From: Neoarius graeffei
Lineage: Eukaryota; Chordata; Actinopteri; Siluriformes; Ariidae
Reading direction: 5' to 3'
DNA length: 64,000 nucleotides
Assembly: GCF_027579695.1 (NCBI RefSeq)
Contig: NC_083575.1
Location: 66,873,154 to 66,937,153 of the forward strand
Below the pieces are notes generated by a model, which made no database searches, was not told where the DNA came from, and was given only the letters and a program-made list of their open reading frames with translations. Positions 10,279-22,379 of this stretch are shown here, piece by piece; within the stretch, counting starts at the first letter, position 1, and every line of letters starts with the position of its first letter. The position numbers were made by a program, and so were the translations under genes.

Positions 10279-11336
10279 GTTCATGGACAGATGTCCTGAC
10301 ATTTTCCTTTAGAATTCTCTGGTATAATTCAGAATTCATTGTTCCATCAATGATGGCAAGCCGTCCTGGCCCAGATGCAGCAAAACAGGCCCAAACCATG
10401 ATACTACCACCACCATGTTTCACAGATGGGATAAGGTTCTTATGCTGGAATGCAGTGTTTTCCTTTGTCCAAACATAACGCTTCTCATTTAAACCAAAAA
10501 GTTCTATTTTGGTCTCATCCGTCCACAAAACATTTTTCCAATAGCCTTCTGGCTTGTCCATGTGACCTTTAGCAAACTGCAGACGAGCAACAATGTTCTT
10601 TTTGGAGAGCAGTGGCTTTCTCCTTGCAACCCTGCCATGCACACCATTGTTGTTCAGTGTTCTCCTGATGGTGGACTCATGAACATTAGCCAATGTGAGA
10701 GAGGCCTTCAGTTGCTCAGAAGTTACCCTGGGGTCCTTTGTGACCTCGCCGACTATTACATGCCTTGCTCTTGGAGTGATCTTTGTAGGTCGACCACTCC
10801 TGGGGAGGGTAACAATGGTCTTGAATTTCCCCCATTTGTACACAATCTGTCTGACTGTGGATTGGAGGAGTCCAAACTCTTTAGAGATGGTTTTGTAACC
10901 TTTTCCAGCCTGATGAGCATCAACAACGCTTTTTCTGAGGTCCTCAGAAATCTCCTTTGTTCGTGCCATGATACACTTCCACAAACATGTGCTGTGAAGA
11001 TCAGACTTTGATAGATCCTTGTTCTTTAAATAAAACAGGGTACCCACTCACACCTGACTGTCATCCCATTGATTGCAAACACCTGACTCTAATTTCACCT
11101 TCAAATTAACTGCTAATCCTAGAGGTTCACATACTTTTGCCACTCACAGATATGTAATATTGGATCATTTTCCTCAATAAATAAATGACCAAGTATAATA
11201 TTTTTGTCTCATTTGTTTAACTGCATTCTCTTTATCTACTTTTAGGACTTGTGTGAAAATCTTATGATGGTTTAGGTCATATTTATGCAGAAATATAGAA
11301 AATTCTAAAGGGTTCACAAACTTTCAAGTACCACTG
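10279..11336 (-). mobile_element. Tc1-like transposon, family 1 copy 3, 3' truncated
   Basis: The right TIR is intact and ends in CACTG with TA at 11337-11338. On the minus strand the element covers the 5' part and two thirds of the transposase gene, then stops where MITE copy A begins. The left TIR and C-terminal coding part are gone. Confidence 0.8.
10282..10969 (-). pseudogene. Tc1-like transposase, C-terminally truncated
   Basis: The longest surviving frame of family 1 starts at MARTKEISEDLRKS (about 10969) and has a paired-like helix-turn-helix region. It continues through KNVLWTDETKIELFG with the first catalytic Asp and HGGGSIMVWACFA, and ends at ILKENVRTS. The remaining residues of the open frame come from the adjacent MITE. 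The second Asp and the Glu of the DDE triad are absent, so it is inactive. The frame itself is open over roughly 230 residues, suggesting that this truncation is not very old. Confidence 0.8.
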
Positions 11337-11518
11337 TACATTGTGCATACAGTGCAAGCAGGGACTCCAGCATCCAAACATGGTTGGAATGCTTTGCCAA
11401 TAAATTCTGTGTTTTCATCTAAGATAAAAGCTATTGAGAAAAGGCTTAACTAAACAAATAAAGGACATTTTCTGCATAGAAATTACAAATTTTAAATTGA
11501 GACTGTGTCTGAATCTCA

Positions 11519-12701
11519 GGCTACATCCACACGACAACGGCAACGAGATGTTATTTAAAAATATATCGCATCCAAATGGGCAACGATCAGTAAAATATCA
11601 GGTCCATATGGCAACGCAACGCTTGCTGAAAACGATGCAATACACATGCCACACCTCTAGGGGCACTGTAAGACGGTCCCTTCGGAGACACCAGAACAAT
11701 AGAAGAAGTAAGGACGCATGCGCATAAACTATTATGCGCGAGACTTCATATTAGCCACAAAGTCAGAAAAATCTGTTCGTAAAATTACATTATAATGACC
11801 AAATATAATGAAAAGTATTTTCCAGTCTCACCTGTGAAAGGTAATCCCATGTGATCTCGTTTGGACGGCAAACCTGTTGGTACAGTTAAACGCAGCTAAT
11901 CTTTATTCTCCGCTTTGACCTATCCAATATGGCGGCGAGGATGACGTATGATTCTACGCGGAAGGCGGCATCTTTAATGGTCCGGAATAAATTGAATGCT
12001 ACACGTTGATGGATTAATTTGTTGTTTCTCACCTGTGAAAGGTAATCCCACGTGATCTCGTTTGGATGGTAAACCTGTTGGTACAGTTAAACGCAGCACA
12101 TGAATCTTTATTCTCCGCTTTGACCTATCCAATATGGCAGCGAGGCTGACGTATGATTCTACACGGAAGGCGGCGTCTTTAATGGTCCGGAATAAATTGA
12201 ATGCTACACGTTGATGGATTAATTTGTTCTTCTACGCCCTTTTTGAGGAATGTATTGTAGGACTTAAACCAACATCTGAAGAGGTGAGATCGCTCCTTTT
12301 TTTCCCTATTTTTGCTGGCGGGATTGACTCTCACTCTCTCTCTCTCTCTCTCTCTCACTTTGCACCATTACACAATAAATATTCACAGTGAAAATATTTT
12401 GTAAGCGCGTTTCATGAACCAAGTTATAGGATTTGTTGACAACTCGCATCGAGTTCATTACACTTCTACCCAGCGTGAAGCACTCACAGTCATGTGGTTG
12501 TGATGTCATCGTAAACAAATCCGTTCTACTCATCCAGACGACTTCACAACGGCAACGTTGCCAGATCTTTCCACTCTGGAACCCGTTCTCAAAAAGATTG
12601 CGTTTTGGTTACCCAAAACGCCGGTGCCGTGTGGACGCCAGGCCTAAACGATAAGCAATTGTATCGGAGTCACCTGAATCCGTTGCCATGTGGACAGGGC
12701 C
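11519..12701. mobile_element. Harbinger-like MITE, copy B with internal tandem duplication
   Basis: It has the same ends as copy A, here flanked by matching TCA trinucleotides (11516-11518 and 12702-12704). A unit of about 200 bp beginning CTCACCTGTGAAAGGTAATC is present twice in tandem, near 11827-12025 and 12028-12230, against once in copy A. The two units differ at several positions. A CT run lies near 12333-12356. No coding potential. Confidence 0.75.
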
Positions 12702-12899
12702 TCAAACACTAACTGGAAGGCTGCTCCATAATAGTGTGGCTTTAAATGGTCTGTGCGTGTTGCATAGTCTTAATTATTCTAGGTGCAAAAAAGATAGGAG
12801 AGATGTGATCAAATCTTGCTTCTACATTCTGGATGAAATGGAGCTTGTTCATGTACTTACAGGAACATCCAGACGGCAAAGCATTGCAATAGTCTGTGC

Positions 12900-12999
12900 T
12901 GAGTTTCCCAAAAGCATCGTAGCACAAAGATCATTGTTAAATGGTAGCGCAAGCAGCACAATGAACACTCTCCTTGTTAAGAGGCTTTTGGGAAACCCA
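12900..12999. mobile_element. 100-bp palindromic-ended MITE
   Basis: The termini TGAGTTTCCCAAAAGC and GCTTTTGGGAAACCCA are inverted copies of each other with one mismatch. The sequence is a short fish-type miniature element without coding capacity. Confidence 0.6.
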
Positions 13000-13056
13000 T
13001 TACAGAGCTAGAGGTAACAAAAGGATTAGTTACTGTTTCTGAATTAGTTTTTTGCT

Positions 13057-13059
13057 TGC

Positions 13060-13091
<32 letters not shown>

Positions 13092-13108
13092 CTCTCTCTC
13101 TCTCTCTA
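13057..13108. repeat. (TG)n(TC)n microsatellite
   Basis: A run of about 16 TG units passes directly into about 9 TC units. It lies 350 bases upstream of the TRIM start codon. Confidence 0.9.
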
Positions 13109-13461
13109 TTTGCAGAACTTCCACAACAATGCCCCTGTCAAACCAAAATCAAAATGCAGAGCCCATATTAGATAGCTTAAAATTGTGAATGTTGAAGAAT
13201 GATGCAGGTCAGAGCCTATTTACAGTTAAGAAGGCCCTCCTTATCTGCAATTTAAAATACTACCTATTTGACGCCATTTTCGAGTGATCATTTTAACAGT
13301 ATAAACTTTTAGTGAATAAAACATTTACTTCCAACCAGAAATTAATAAAGTATTGTTATACACCATAACTTATATCACAACTATTAGTGTATTTTCTTTT
13401 AAATATCTTACAACAATTAACGTGGAAAAGTGATCCATGCATCACACAATAGCACTGAAAC

Positions 13462-14280
13462 GTGAGCCTCAGCTCTAAAACATTCATGGAAATCCAGCAC
13501 AGTCCATTCAGTGGAGGGTCTTCAGCAAGAGTAGACATGGAGGTTACAGAACAACTACTAACATGTCCCATCTGTGCGGATGTCTTTACAAAACCCATAC
13601 GTCTCCCCTGTGGACACAACTTCTGTCAGACCTGCATCCATATCGTTTGGAACATGGATGATGATGACTCAGGAGCAGGACCACGATTCTGTCCTGAATG
13701 CCAGATCTTTCTTCCACCTGACCTGACGCTTGAAATCAACACAGATCTGGAGCAAAAGGTACAGCATTCCAGCACTTGTGGACGTGTGACAGAAGAGACT
13801 GCATTAATGACTTCAGCTATCACGTGTGATCAGTGCATTGAGAGGTCTTCAGTGGCTGTGAAAAATTGTCTGAACTGTGATGCTTCACTATGCTCAGCTC
13901 ACACTCTCCATCATCAGCACAGGGAGCGGCTCAGAGGACACACACTTATTGAATTGACCGAAGATCTGTTTTCCTATAAGTGTCAGGAGCATGGTGAGGA
14001 GCAGAAGCTGTTTTGCCAGGATGACCAGGCTGCCGTGTGCTATCTCTGTGTGGTGTTCGGAACACATAAGAATCACCGGATCATCCAGCTGCATGAAGCC
14101 TGCTCAGATTTCAAGGTAGTAGACAACATGCTATTACAGTTGTATTATAGTGTTCTAGTTTATTTATAGTTATTTTTGTGTTATATTAGAATGTGATTTT
14201 GTTGGTTTTAGGTTGGTTTTTATTTTATGTTTTATTTTAGATATATTGTTAATATTTTAAGTTCCAGAAACAGACTGAGC

Positions 14281-14342
<62 letters not shown>

Positions 14343-14581
14343 ATACTAGCAGGTTGCCCGGGTTCTTGGGGGGTGAAACTCGGACATAATTTTTTTAGTA
14401 TGTGACATACAATATATTACTCATCTCATCTCATTATCTCTAGCCGCTTTATCCTGTTTTACAGGTTTCTAGTTTTACATTCTTTATTAGAGAAACACAA
14501 ATATAAGCTACATACATTTCTCCTGGGAAAATATTTTCACTTTGTCGATTTTTACACTTCAGGTTCTGATTAAATATGCTG

Positions 14582-14648
<67 letters not shown>

Positions 14649-14869
14649 CACACAAGGTTAGTCAAAATTATGTTAACACTTAAATGGTAGAAACCATTTC
14701 TTCACAAAACATACATCATATGTGCAAGATGATTTACAGGACGGTTCGCCATCGTGTTCAATACACAAAAACCAGCGAGCAACAGTACCATTTAATCTGT
14801 CACCCATGGCATATGTCTATCTGCAGGGGAAAACTAATCGATTAATGTTAACATAATTTTGACTAACCC

Positions 14870-14936
<67 letters not shown>

Positions 14937-17900
14937 ATCTATCTATCCATAGATAGATAGATGGATAGATATCTAGATAGATTTTGTGTGTGTGTGTGTG
15001 TGTGTATCAGAAAAAAAGGGGTTAAAAAGTAATACAATAGTCAGTGGGAAGGGTGGAGAGAAGATATCCACTAAGAAATGAAAGATACTTTGTTGGTACA
15101 TATTTCTTACTTCATCCAAACATCCACCATGCAGGGGCCCACCGGGACCCCCTGGGGCCCAAATATGGAATTTCTGAGTTCTGCCAAATTGTGGCTATCT
15201 CCTATACCTATGTGCCAAGTTTGGTGAAGATCTGTCGAGAGTTTGTGTTGATAAATATAACGTGAAAGGCATTGAGGGAGGGGGTGGGTGGATGTTGTGC
15301 CCCCCCAGGGACCTCCCTGGGGCCCGTACATGAATTTTGCTTATATCTGCAAAATTCCGGGTCATCCCGGACCTACTTGGCAAATTTGATGAAAATCTGT
15401 CGAGAAATGCTAATGTTAGCTCAAAACAAACAAACAAACAATGCCGCTTATTATTTATTGGAGCTTGGTTTTGTAGGGAAGGCATGCACTGAACACCACT
15501 GCATAAACCACCACTTTGTACCACCAATACCCCTGACATTTCCAGAGTAAAACAGATTTACTCTTCACAGTTAAAGACTCTAAACATGTGTTGTCATCTT
15601 CTCTGGCCCTCTGAGGGTCTCTTTAGAAAGCAGTGGAGGAAAGAAATGCGGAGCTGCAGCAGAACAGACACCTGGCTGTGTGTGCTTTACAGGACCTGCA
15701 GCGACTGGTTTCTGAGACATCTGTAAATGTTCACCTAACACAAATATTATAGATTTTACTTTTTAAAATTTGTTTTTAGTCATTAATCTGATTTTTTTTA
15801 TTTTAATGTAACTTGTCTTTGCTGCTTAATTTCTCTCTAATCATCTTTCAAAAATGTGTTTCTTTTTTTAACCTGAAACACAATGATTTTTTGTTTATTT
15901 TCCAGTCTTCTGCTAAAGCCTACAGAGTCAGAACCACAGAAACATACAAGCAAATAAAAGCCTTGATTGTACAGGATCAACAGCTGATGATGGATATTAT
16001 AGAAATGGAAGAAGTTTACATCAACAAGTGGGTGGCGTCTCGGAGAGTGTCTTTGGAGCAGCAAATAAAAGACATGGATTCTTTATTAAGTGAAAGCAAA
16101 TCTCTTCTTCAAGAAAACGATCAGCTAAAACTGATCAGGGTACCATGACAAACTATGTACTAAATACACTATATGAATTTAGAATTATTTGAATGTTTTT
16201 TTCCCTTATTATATAATTTTCTTTTTGTAGCATCTCAAAAAGCATACATTTAGGTGAGTAAAGCATACTGGAAAAATGCCTCTCTTTCCATACAGTCAAG
16301 TGCAAATGTTGCATATCATTTAAAAAAAGATAAAGAATTTTATTTACACCAAGAAGACAGCATGTTTGGTTTCACTCACATTCTTTTATTAGTATAAGCA
16401 ACAAAAAGATGGGAAGATATTAATATAAAACACAAGGACATTAGTTGGTCAGTGATCTCATTCTTCCTCTGGGTCTGGAAACCAAGAATTCCAGGGAAAT
16501 ATTTCATTTAAAAGAAATTTTTCTTTATATTTTTCCCTTATATTTTGAATGGCTCTCATTACAGGATCTTCCTTTTATTTTAACATATTGGAATTCAACT
16601 ATTTGTACAAAAATTGTAAAATAGAGGTGCATTTATGATTTTCATTCAAAACACCATAGCAATGTCTAGGATACAGGCACTTACAAATGCAAGTGCAGGG
16701 GAGAGCAGGTGCATCGTAAACTGGTAACTAAATCCAATACAGCAATCTGAAGACATAATCAGGGACAGGCAAGGGTTGATCAATTTGCAAACAAAGTCAA
16801 CCGCACTAGAATGCCAGAAGGCTCTGTATGATCAGGGACACAAAACAATACTTTGCAGTGAGCGTATGTGAATGCTGGGCTTATATAGGGAAGTAATTAC
16901 AGGAAAATGGGAAACAGGTGAACTTCCTAGAATTCTGGAGATGAGGAGCGCTGCGGTGCTTGGGAATTGTAGTCCAAAGCGGCCATGTTTGGAGGCTGAT
17001 CCAAACTTAGGTTTTCAGTGCTATTACTGACAGGGGATGTAAACCTTTTTATTCAACTGCACATGTGAGGAAAAGCTGACCTGTTAGAATTTAGTTGAAA
17101 AGAATGTAAATAGAGGATTTCCAGGATTTCTTTCTTTCTTTTTTTCAGATTGATCAGTTTCCTCAAAAATGGTTTCACATACAACATATTTCCATCTATC
17201 AATTATCTCTACTGCTTATCCGTCAGGGCCACAGAGGGAGTTTCACATATGTCTTTTATTTATTTATTTTCCTGGTAACAGGGCAAAATTGAAATCAACA
17301 ACACTGTCATCAGTGGATACACACAAACACAGGATGGAAACTGTACAACAGCTGGTTGAAAGTCTTTATAAAGCTGTGTTCCAAATCACTAAGCGACTAT
17401 GGGCAAGTATGCACAATTACTTGATACAAATATATTCTGAAGAGTTTTTATGGTGATGAATACGACACTTCCCTTCTTCCAGACCTGAAGACAATACATT
17501 TAGATCCAGATACAGCACACCCTAATCTGGAAGTTTCCTCAGACCTGCTGGAGGTTTGCTGGAGTAAACAGAGCAGGCAGGAAAGCAAAGACACAGAAGA
17601 CGTCAGCACTGAGTACAGTATCCTGGCCAAGGAGTCATTCCTCAGTGGCTCTCATTACTGGGAGACTGCAGTCTGGGAGAAACCATACTGGCTAATTGGT
17701 CTGTCATATGGGTCCAAAACACAGGCAGGAAAGAAGAATGAAACTCCTGACTGTATCCTCTTGAACAAGACATTCTGCTACATCTATCATGGAAATGGAA
17801 GATATCTTGTATGCAATGGTTCAGAGGAAACTATGTTAGCAGTGGAAAAGAAAATTCAAAAAGTTGGAGTCTGTGTGGAAATTGAGAAAGGAACAGTAGT

Positions 17901-18057
17901 TTTCTATGATGCAGACACACTGAAATTGCTCCATTTGTTTTCAGTAGAATTTCTGGGTCCAGTGAGACCTTTATTCAACCCTTGCCTTTGTTTCAACAAG
18001 CAAAACGCACAACCTCTCATCTTGTTAAACTGGACAGGCCAAAAGGAGTCCGTATAA
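13462..18057 (+). CDS. TRIM-family E3 ubiquitin ligase (RING, B-boxes, coiled coil, B30.2)
   Basis: Six coding exons join in frame: 13462-14115, 15627-15722 (96 nt), 15906-16139 (234 nt), 16231-16253 (23 nt), 17282-17406 and 17483-18057. All introns are GT-AG, and the 96/234/23 pattern is classical for TRIM genes. The predicted protein is 568 residues. A C3HC4 RING spans about 35-80 (CPICADVF, PCGHNFC, CPEC). A B-box 1-like region lies at about 122-160 and B-box 2 at about 174-205. The coiled coil runs about 219-340, and PRY-SPRY about 377-568 (LDPDTAHPNL, GSHYWE). Proteins of this layout ubiquitinate targets bound by B30.2 and often act in innate immunity; the target here is unknown. Starts at 13462 and 13486 are both possible, and only the second or a later one may be used. 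The introns carry AT microsatellites and a MITE. The orthologue was not identified because fish have many such paralogues. Confidence 0.88.
14283..14340. repeat. (AT)n microsatellite in TRIM intron 1
   Basis: An uninterrupted AT run of about 57 bases. Confidence 0.9.
14594..14646. repeat. (AT)n microsatellite in TRIM intron 1
   Basis: A second AT run, lying immediately left of the MITE at 14648. Confidence 0.9.
14648..14874. mobile_element. MITE flanked by AT microsatellites
   Basis: The inverted ends are GGTTAGTCAAAATTATGTTA at the left and its complement at the right (TAACATAATTTTGACTAACC), extended by ACACA/TGTGT. The core (about 180 bases) has no open frame and may be an internally deleted transposon. 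Its ends run into TG and AT microsatellites, which may have grown from its termini or target. Confidence 0.65.
14868..15007. repeat. Compound (TG)n(AT)n(GATA)n(TG)n microsatellite
   Basis: TG, AT, CTAT/GATA and TG runs follow one another, with an inverted ATCTATCTATCC / GATAGATAGATGGATAG pair around 14935-14970. Confidence 0.85.
15105..15420. repeat. Two diverged tandem units in TRIM intron 1
   Basis: Two segments (about 15130-15270 and 15298-15420) share CCTGGGGCCC, a TCTGCCAAA/TCTGCAAAA motif, CTATG/CTACTTGGCAAATTTG-like text and ATCTGTCGAGA in the same order, so they are divergent direct repeats of about 170 bp period. An AAAC run follows at 15421-15438. Confidence 0.55.
16254..17281. other. 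TRIM intron 4; no separate gene seen
   Basis: AT-rich intronic DNA. A possible acceptor at 17150 (TTTTTTTCAG) precedes a short open stretch, but the frame and exon-length pattern favour the acceptor ending at 17281. Confidence 0.5.
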
Positions 18058-18257
18058 TTTTATAAAATATGTATTTTTACTTGTGAAAATCGGGAACGTT
18101 TGCAAGTATGTTGATCTGTCCGTTTGTCCGTTTCGCAAGTATCGTGCTCTGCACGACTTATATATATATAAAAATGCAGATATGTTATCCTGTCATAGCT
18201 ACTGCTGCTTTCAGACATCAATACTACTTGTGTCTTTTACAAATTGTGTAAACTATA

Positions 18258-19235
18258 CACTCACTGTCCACTTTAAGAGGAACTTGTTCTTGATTCTAAG
18301 ATTCCTGTTCTTAGCTGCAGGAGTGGAATCCAATGTGGTCTTCTGCTGTGGCATGCTGAGATGCTTTTCTGCTCACAATAGTTGGGAAGAGTGATTATAT
18401 GAGTTACTATATTCTTCCTGGCAGCTCAAACCAATCTGGTCATTTTCCTAAGCTCTCTTATCAACAAGACGTTTCCACCCACAGAACCGTCGCTCATTCA
18501 GTGGTTTTTTTCACACCATTCTGTGTAAACTCTAGATTCTTTTGTGTGTGTGAAAACTCCAGGAGATCAACAGTTTCTGAAATACTCAAACCAGCCCATC
18601 TGACACCAAGTCAAGTTTATTTGTATAGCGCTTTTAACAATAAACATTGTCGCAAAGCAGCTTTACAGAAAATGAAAGACTTTAAACATGAGCTAATTTT
18701 ATTCCTAATTTATCCCCAATGAGCAAGCCTGTGGTGACGGTGGCAAGGAAAAACTCCCTCAAACAACATGAGGAAGAAACCTCGAGAGGAACCAGACTCA
18801 AAAAGGAACCCATCCTCATTTGGGTGATAACAGATAGCATGGTTATAAATAACTTGCTTCTATAACTGTGTCCTATATAATCACAAAGTATAACTATGAA
18901 AGCAGGAAAATCATCATTGTTTTAACATGAAGTCTGTTTTGTTGAAGATATAAACTGTTCATTGATGGAAACGTAAGTGCAAAATTGTTCATGACAACTG
19001 CAGTCCTAAAGTTAGCAAGTCGACTGTAGTCCTCAGCCATCTTCCAAGTGCAACTTTCAACTGTCCATATGGGGCCATCCTCCACAGGAGCGATGAGATG
19101 AGACTCCAGCCAGACGTAGGGCATCAGGATGGATCAGGCAGGTCCGGAGAGCAGAAGAGGTCGGCACCACTGGTGTCTCAGGATTGACATGTAACTCAAC
19201 AGAGGGACAGACAGAGGGAAGAGATGAGGGAAGGG

Positions 19236-19274
<39 letters not shown>

Positions 19275-19658
19275 CACAGGTTGTTAGGTATGCCCAATGT
19301 CACCTAAAGAGTAAGAACAGGATACATTTTGCACTAAGTGCAAAGAGGGACTAACTATGACAGCATAACTAAAAGGGGAGAGCCAGAAGGTAACACAGGC
19401 ATGAGGACGCCCTGGGACATAAAGCAGCCAGCTACTACACACTCAACAAACCCAAGTGAGCAAGTGACACCAATACCCATGCCACAGTGAAAGTCACAGA
19501 GATCACAGTTTTTCCCATTCTGATGTTTGAAGTGAACATTAACAGCAGCTCTTGATTTGTATCTGCATGATTTTATGTATTGTGCTGCTGTCAAGGGATT
19601 GGCTGATTAGATGACTGCATAAAACAGCAGGGGTATGGGTAATAAAGTGGCCAGTGAG
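18258..19658. mobile_element. TIR element ending in CACTCACTG, interrupted
   Basis: The left end (CACTCACTGTCCACTTTA) and right end (TAAAGTGGCCAGTGAG) are inverted, with TATA on both sides. The body contains non-coding text typical of a high-copy fish element (CTGTTTCTGAAATACTCAAA). It is split at 18610-19464 by a retroposed fragment flanked by a 9-bp duplication. Confidence 0.7.
18610..19464 (-). mobile_element. LINE 3'-tail insertion with 9-bp duplication
   Basis: TGACACCAA occurs at 18601-18609 and again at 19465-19473. On the minus strand, the insert ends in the same tail as 55023-55480 (GCTGCTTTGCGACAATG, then an AAATAAACTTGA-like end), marking it as a 5'-truncated non-LTR copy in reverse orientation. 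A GA microsatellite lies at 19235-19272. No open frame. Confidence 0.7.
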
Positions 19659-19659
19659 T

Positions 19660-20465
19660 ATACAGTTGTTTAATGAAAATATTTCATGTTTGTCTTTATA
19701 CTTTAATTTGTCTATAAATTTAACATAATACAATGCTTATATGCCTTCATTTCAGAGGTGGATGAGGAAATATACGTATAAGATATGATCTCCATCTGTA
19801 CAATTAAACTGATATGTATGACATGTTCTTGTATATCGGATGGATACCGGACAGTAGTAAAAGCAGTGGGGGCAGGAATTGTTATTTAATCATCATCAAG
19901 CAATCTTGCCATATTAATACTGTTGCCACAAAATAATACCATTCTTTTTCTCCTCCTGTGGTAAACCTTCAGTATGTCGATAACCCTAAACCTATTCCTA
20001 AGAGTCTTGCCATCACTGAGGTTGATGTGATATGCATCTTGATGCATTGCCAGTGATCTGATACATTCAAGATACATATGTAGCAAGTATTAATGCGACA
20101 CAATATGATTCTCCTCTACTGCGATGCGGTGCGATTCAACATGATTTGATTCACCACAATGCGATACAATGCAATGCAAATAATACGATGATATGCAACT
20201 CAGTATGGTACAGATAGTTTGAGTTTATTCCTTTGCTACTTCTTAACATTTAAATCAATTTAAGGATGCTCAGGATTAACAGTGAAAAATAGTGCAAAGT
20301 GCTGTAACTACTGCCAGCAGATGGCTGTGCTTTACACTTTCATTGGGTAGGCTAAGTCTGCAGTGAGCAGAAAGCAGTGGTGCTGTTTCTATATGAACAA
20401 TAAAAATTAAAAATAACCTTTCACAGAGAGGTATTTACTAACTGCTTTTAAATGTTAAAAAAAAC
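19660..20465. other. No gene seen; GATGCGATAC-rich stretch
   Basis: Between 20085 and 20205 short variants of ATGCGATACAATG recur irregularly. The remainder is AT-rich without a supported feature. Confidence 0.45.
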
Positions 20466-22379
20466 AGTTTAGATTAGATTAGATTAGATTAGATTAGATT
20501 AGATTAGATTAGATAGAACTTTATTGATCCCTTTGGGCGGGTTCCCTCAGGGAAATTAAGATTCCAGCATCATCATTACAGGATAAACAGAGAATAGAAA
20601 ATAGAGAAAAGCTTCTAGATAAATTAAATTAAGTATTTACATATACAAATATAAAAAGAATAAGATATGGGGAAGCGGCACGGTGTTGTAGTGGTTAGCG
20701 CTGTCGCCTCACAGCAAGAAGGTCCGGGTTCGAGCCCCGTGGCCGACGAGGGCCTTCTGTGTGGAGTTTGCATGTTGTCCGCGTGGGTTTCCTCCTGGTG
20801 CTCCGGTTTCCCCCACAGTCCAAAGACATGCAGGTTAGGCTAACTCCACGTTTCTCAAAGTGTGGGGCGTGTGAAATCGGAAGATTTATGTATTTATTTC
20901 TTTTGCATTCTTTATTTATGCCTTTCTGTTTTGCTTGTAAGTTACACTCGCTCAAAATGTGTTCAGTTATTGTCCTTGCTAAACGTGTTAAAGAACATTA
21001 CATAGGAAACATCTGCACTCGACACCGGCCACCTTTCCTTTTTCATTCACACTGACTATGCGTTGCTATGCGACTAACCATTGTTTACATACCTCAGAAA
21101 GATTCTCGGGCGCTACGCACGCTAGAATCTTCAAACCTGCATTCGTGCTAGCTGAGCCTGAGACATCAGAACTAGGCACGAAAATGGATACGTTTGTTAA
21201 AAGGGCCGCTAAAGTCGGGGATTTTATGGCACCAATAGTGAAGGGGAAGGCAAGTACCAAATGCCAACCTAAAAGAAAATATGTTGAGTCCTACCTTGGC
21301 TTAGGATTCACGGTAGCTGAGGTAGGTGATGAGGAGCGACCTTTATGTGTATTATGCCTGCGGCAACTGGCAGCCGACAGTATGCGGCCTAACAAATTGC
21401 GCAGACACTTGGAGACTGCACACCCCACTCACATTGATAAACCCATAGCTTTTTTTCGAACGAAAACTTGCGGAATACCGGCAGCAGGAAAAGGGAATGG
21501 TGAAAACTGCGTCAGTTAATAGCAGGGCACAGATGGCTTCATACGAAGTAGCATACCATATTGCCCAGTGCAAAAAGCCACATACAATAGCTGAGCAACT
21601 CATTCTCCCTGCTACTATTGATATGGTATCAGTTAATTGATGAGAAAAGCGCTTCCAAATTAAAATCAATCCCCCTGTCAAACGACACCGTTGAGAGATG
21701 AATTTCCGACATTTCTAATGACATCGAATCCCAACTCATTGAACAACTGCAAGAAAGTCGCTTTGCTTTACAAGTGGACGAAGCAACAGACAGCAGTAAA
21801 ACGTGCCTCTTCATTGCTTATGTCCGTTTCATAAACGAGCTGTCACTAAACGAGGATTTGCTCTTTTGCAAACCTGTACCATCAAGAGCCACGGCAGAGG
21901 AGCTGTTCAAGATTATGGACAACTACTTCAAAGAACAAGGGCTGAGGTGGGAAAATTGCTTGGGGTTCTGTTCTGATGGAGCGCAGACAATTAGTGCAGC
22001 AGATAACATAATATTTCAGAGGAATCTTTCAAATTGTGATACAAGCACCAAATTCGGCACAGATACTCCTTAGACATTTTTCTTTTGAAAAAGTACACGG
22101 GCCACTTGAAATTCAAGATGGCTGCCCATTTTAAAGATGGCCACCATGTCCAGTACAGAAATATATCATTTTGCCATAACTATGCACAGACTTGTCCGAT
22201 ATGGATGATTCTGGCATCAAATTATACATTTTTGACCATGTAGAATCCAAATCTGGGAGAATAAAATCACTCAGAAGCTTACTTTTGCCTTATTCTTGGC
22301 CTTTTGTAAAATAGTCCACTAACGTAGCTAGCATGCATGTTTGTATAGACTGTAGCAATAATTATAGTTTGGGATGTAG

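Larger units (their letters stand above)
12705..13461. other. Upstream region of the TRIM gene; no other gene seen
   Basis: It holds a 100-bp TIR element (12900-12999), a TG/TC microsatellite (13057-13108) and otherwise AT-rich sequence. No TATA box or promoter could be assigned with confidence, and a non-coding first exon cannot be excluded. Confidence 0.4.

Noticed and set aside
14283-15007. CRISPR-like or satellite array
   Set aside because: The repeats are simple AT, TG and GATA tracts with no spacers, and the genome is eukaryotic.
17151-17281. Extra TRIM exon after the TTTTTTTCAG at 17150
   Set aside because: It would disturb the phase after the 23-nt exon and contains no conserved segment. 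The acceptor at 17281 fits the phase.
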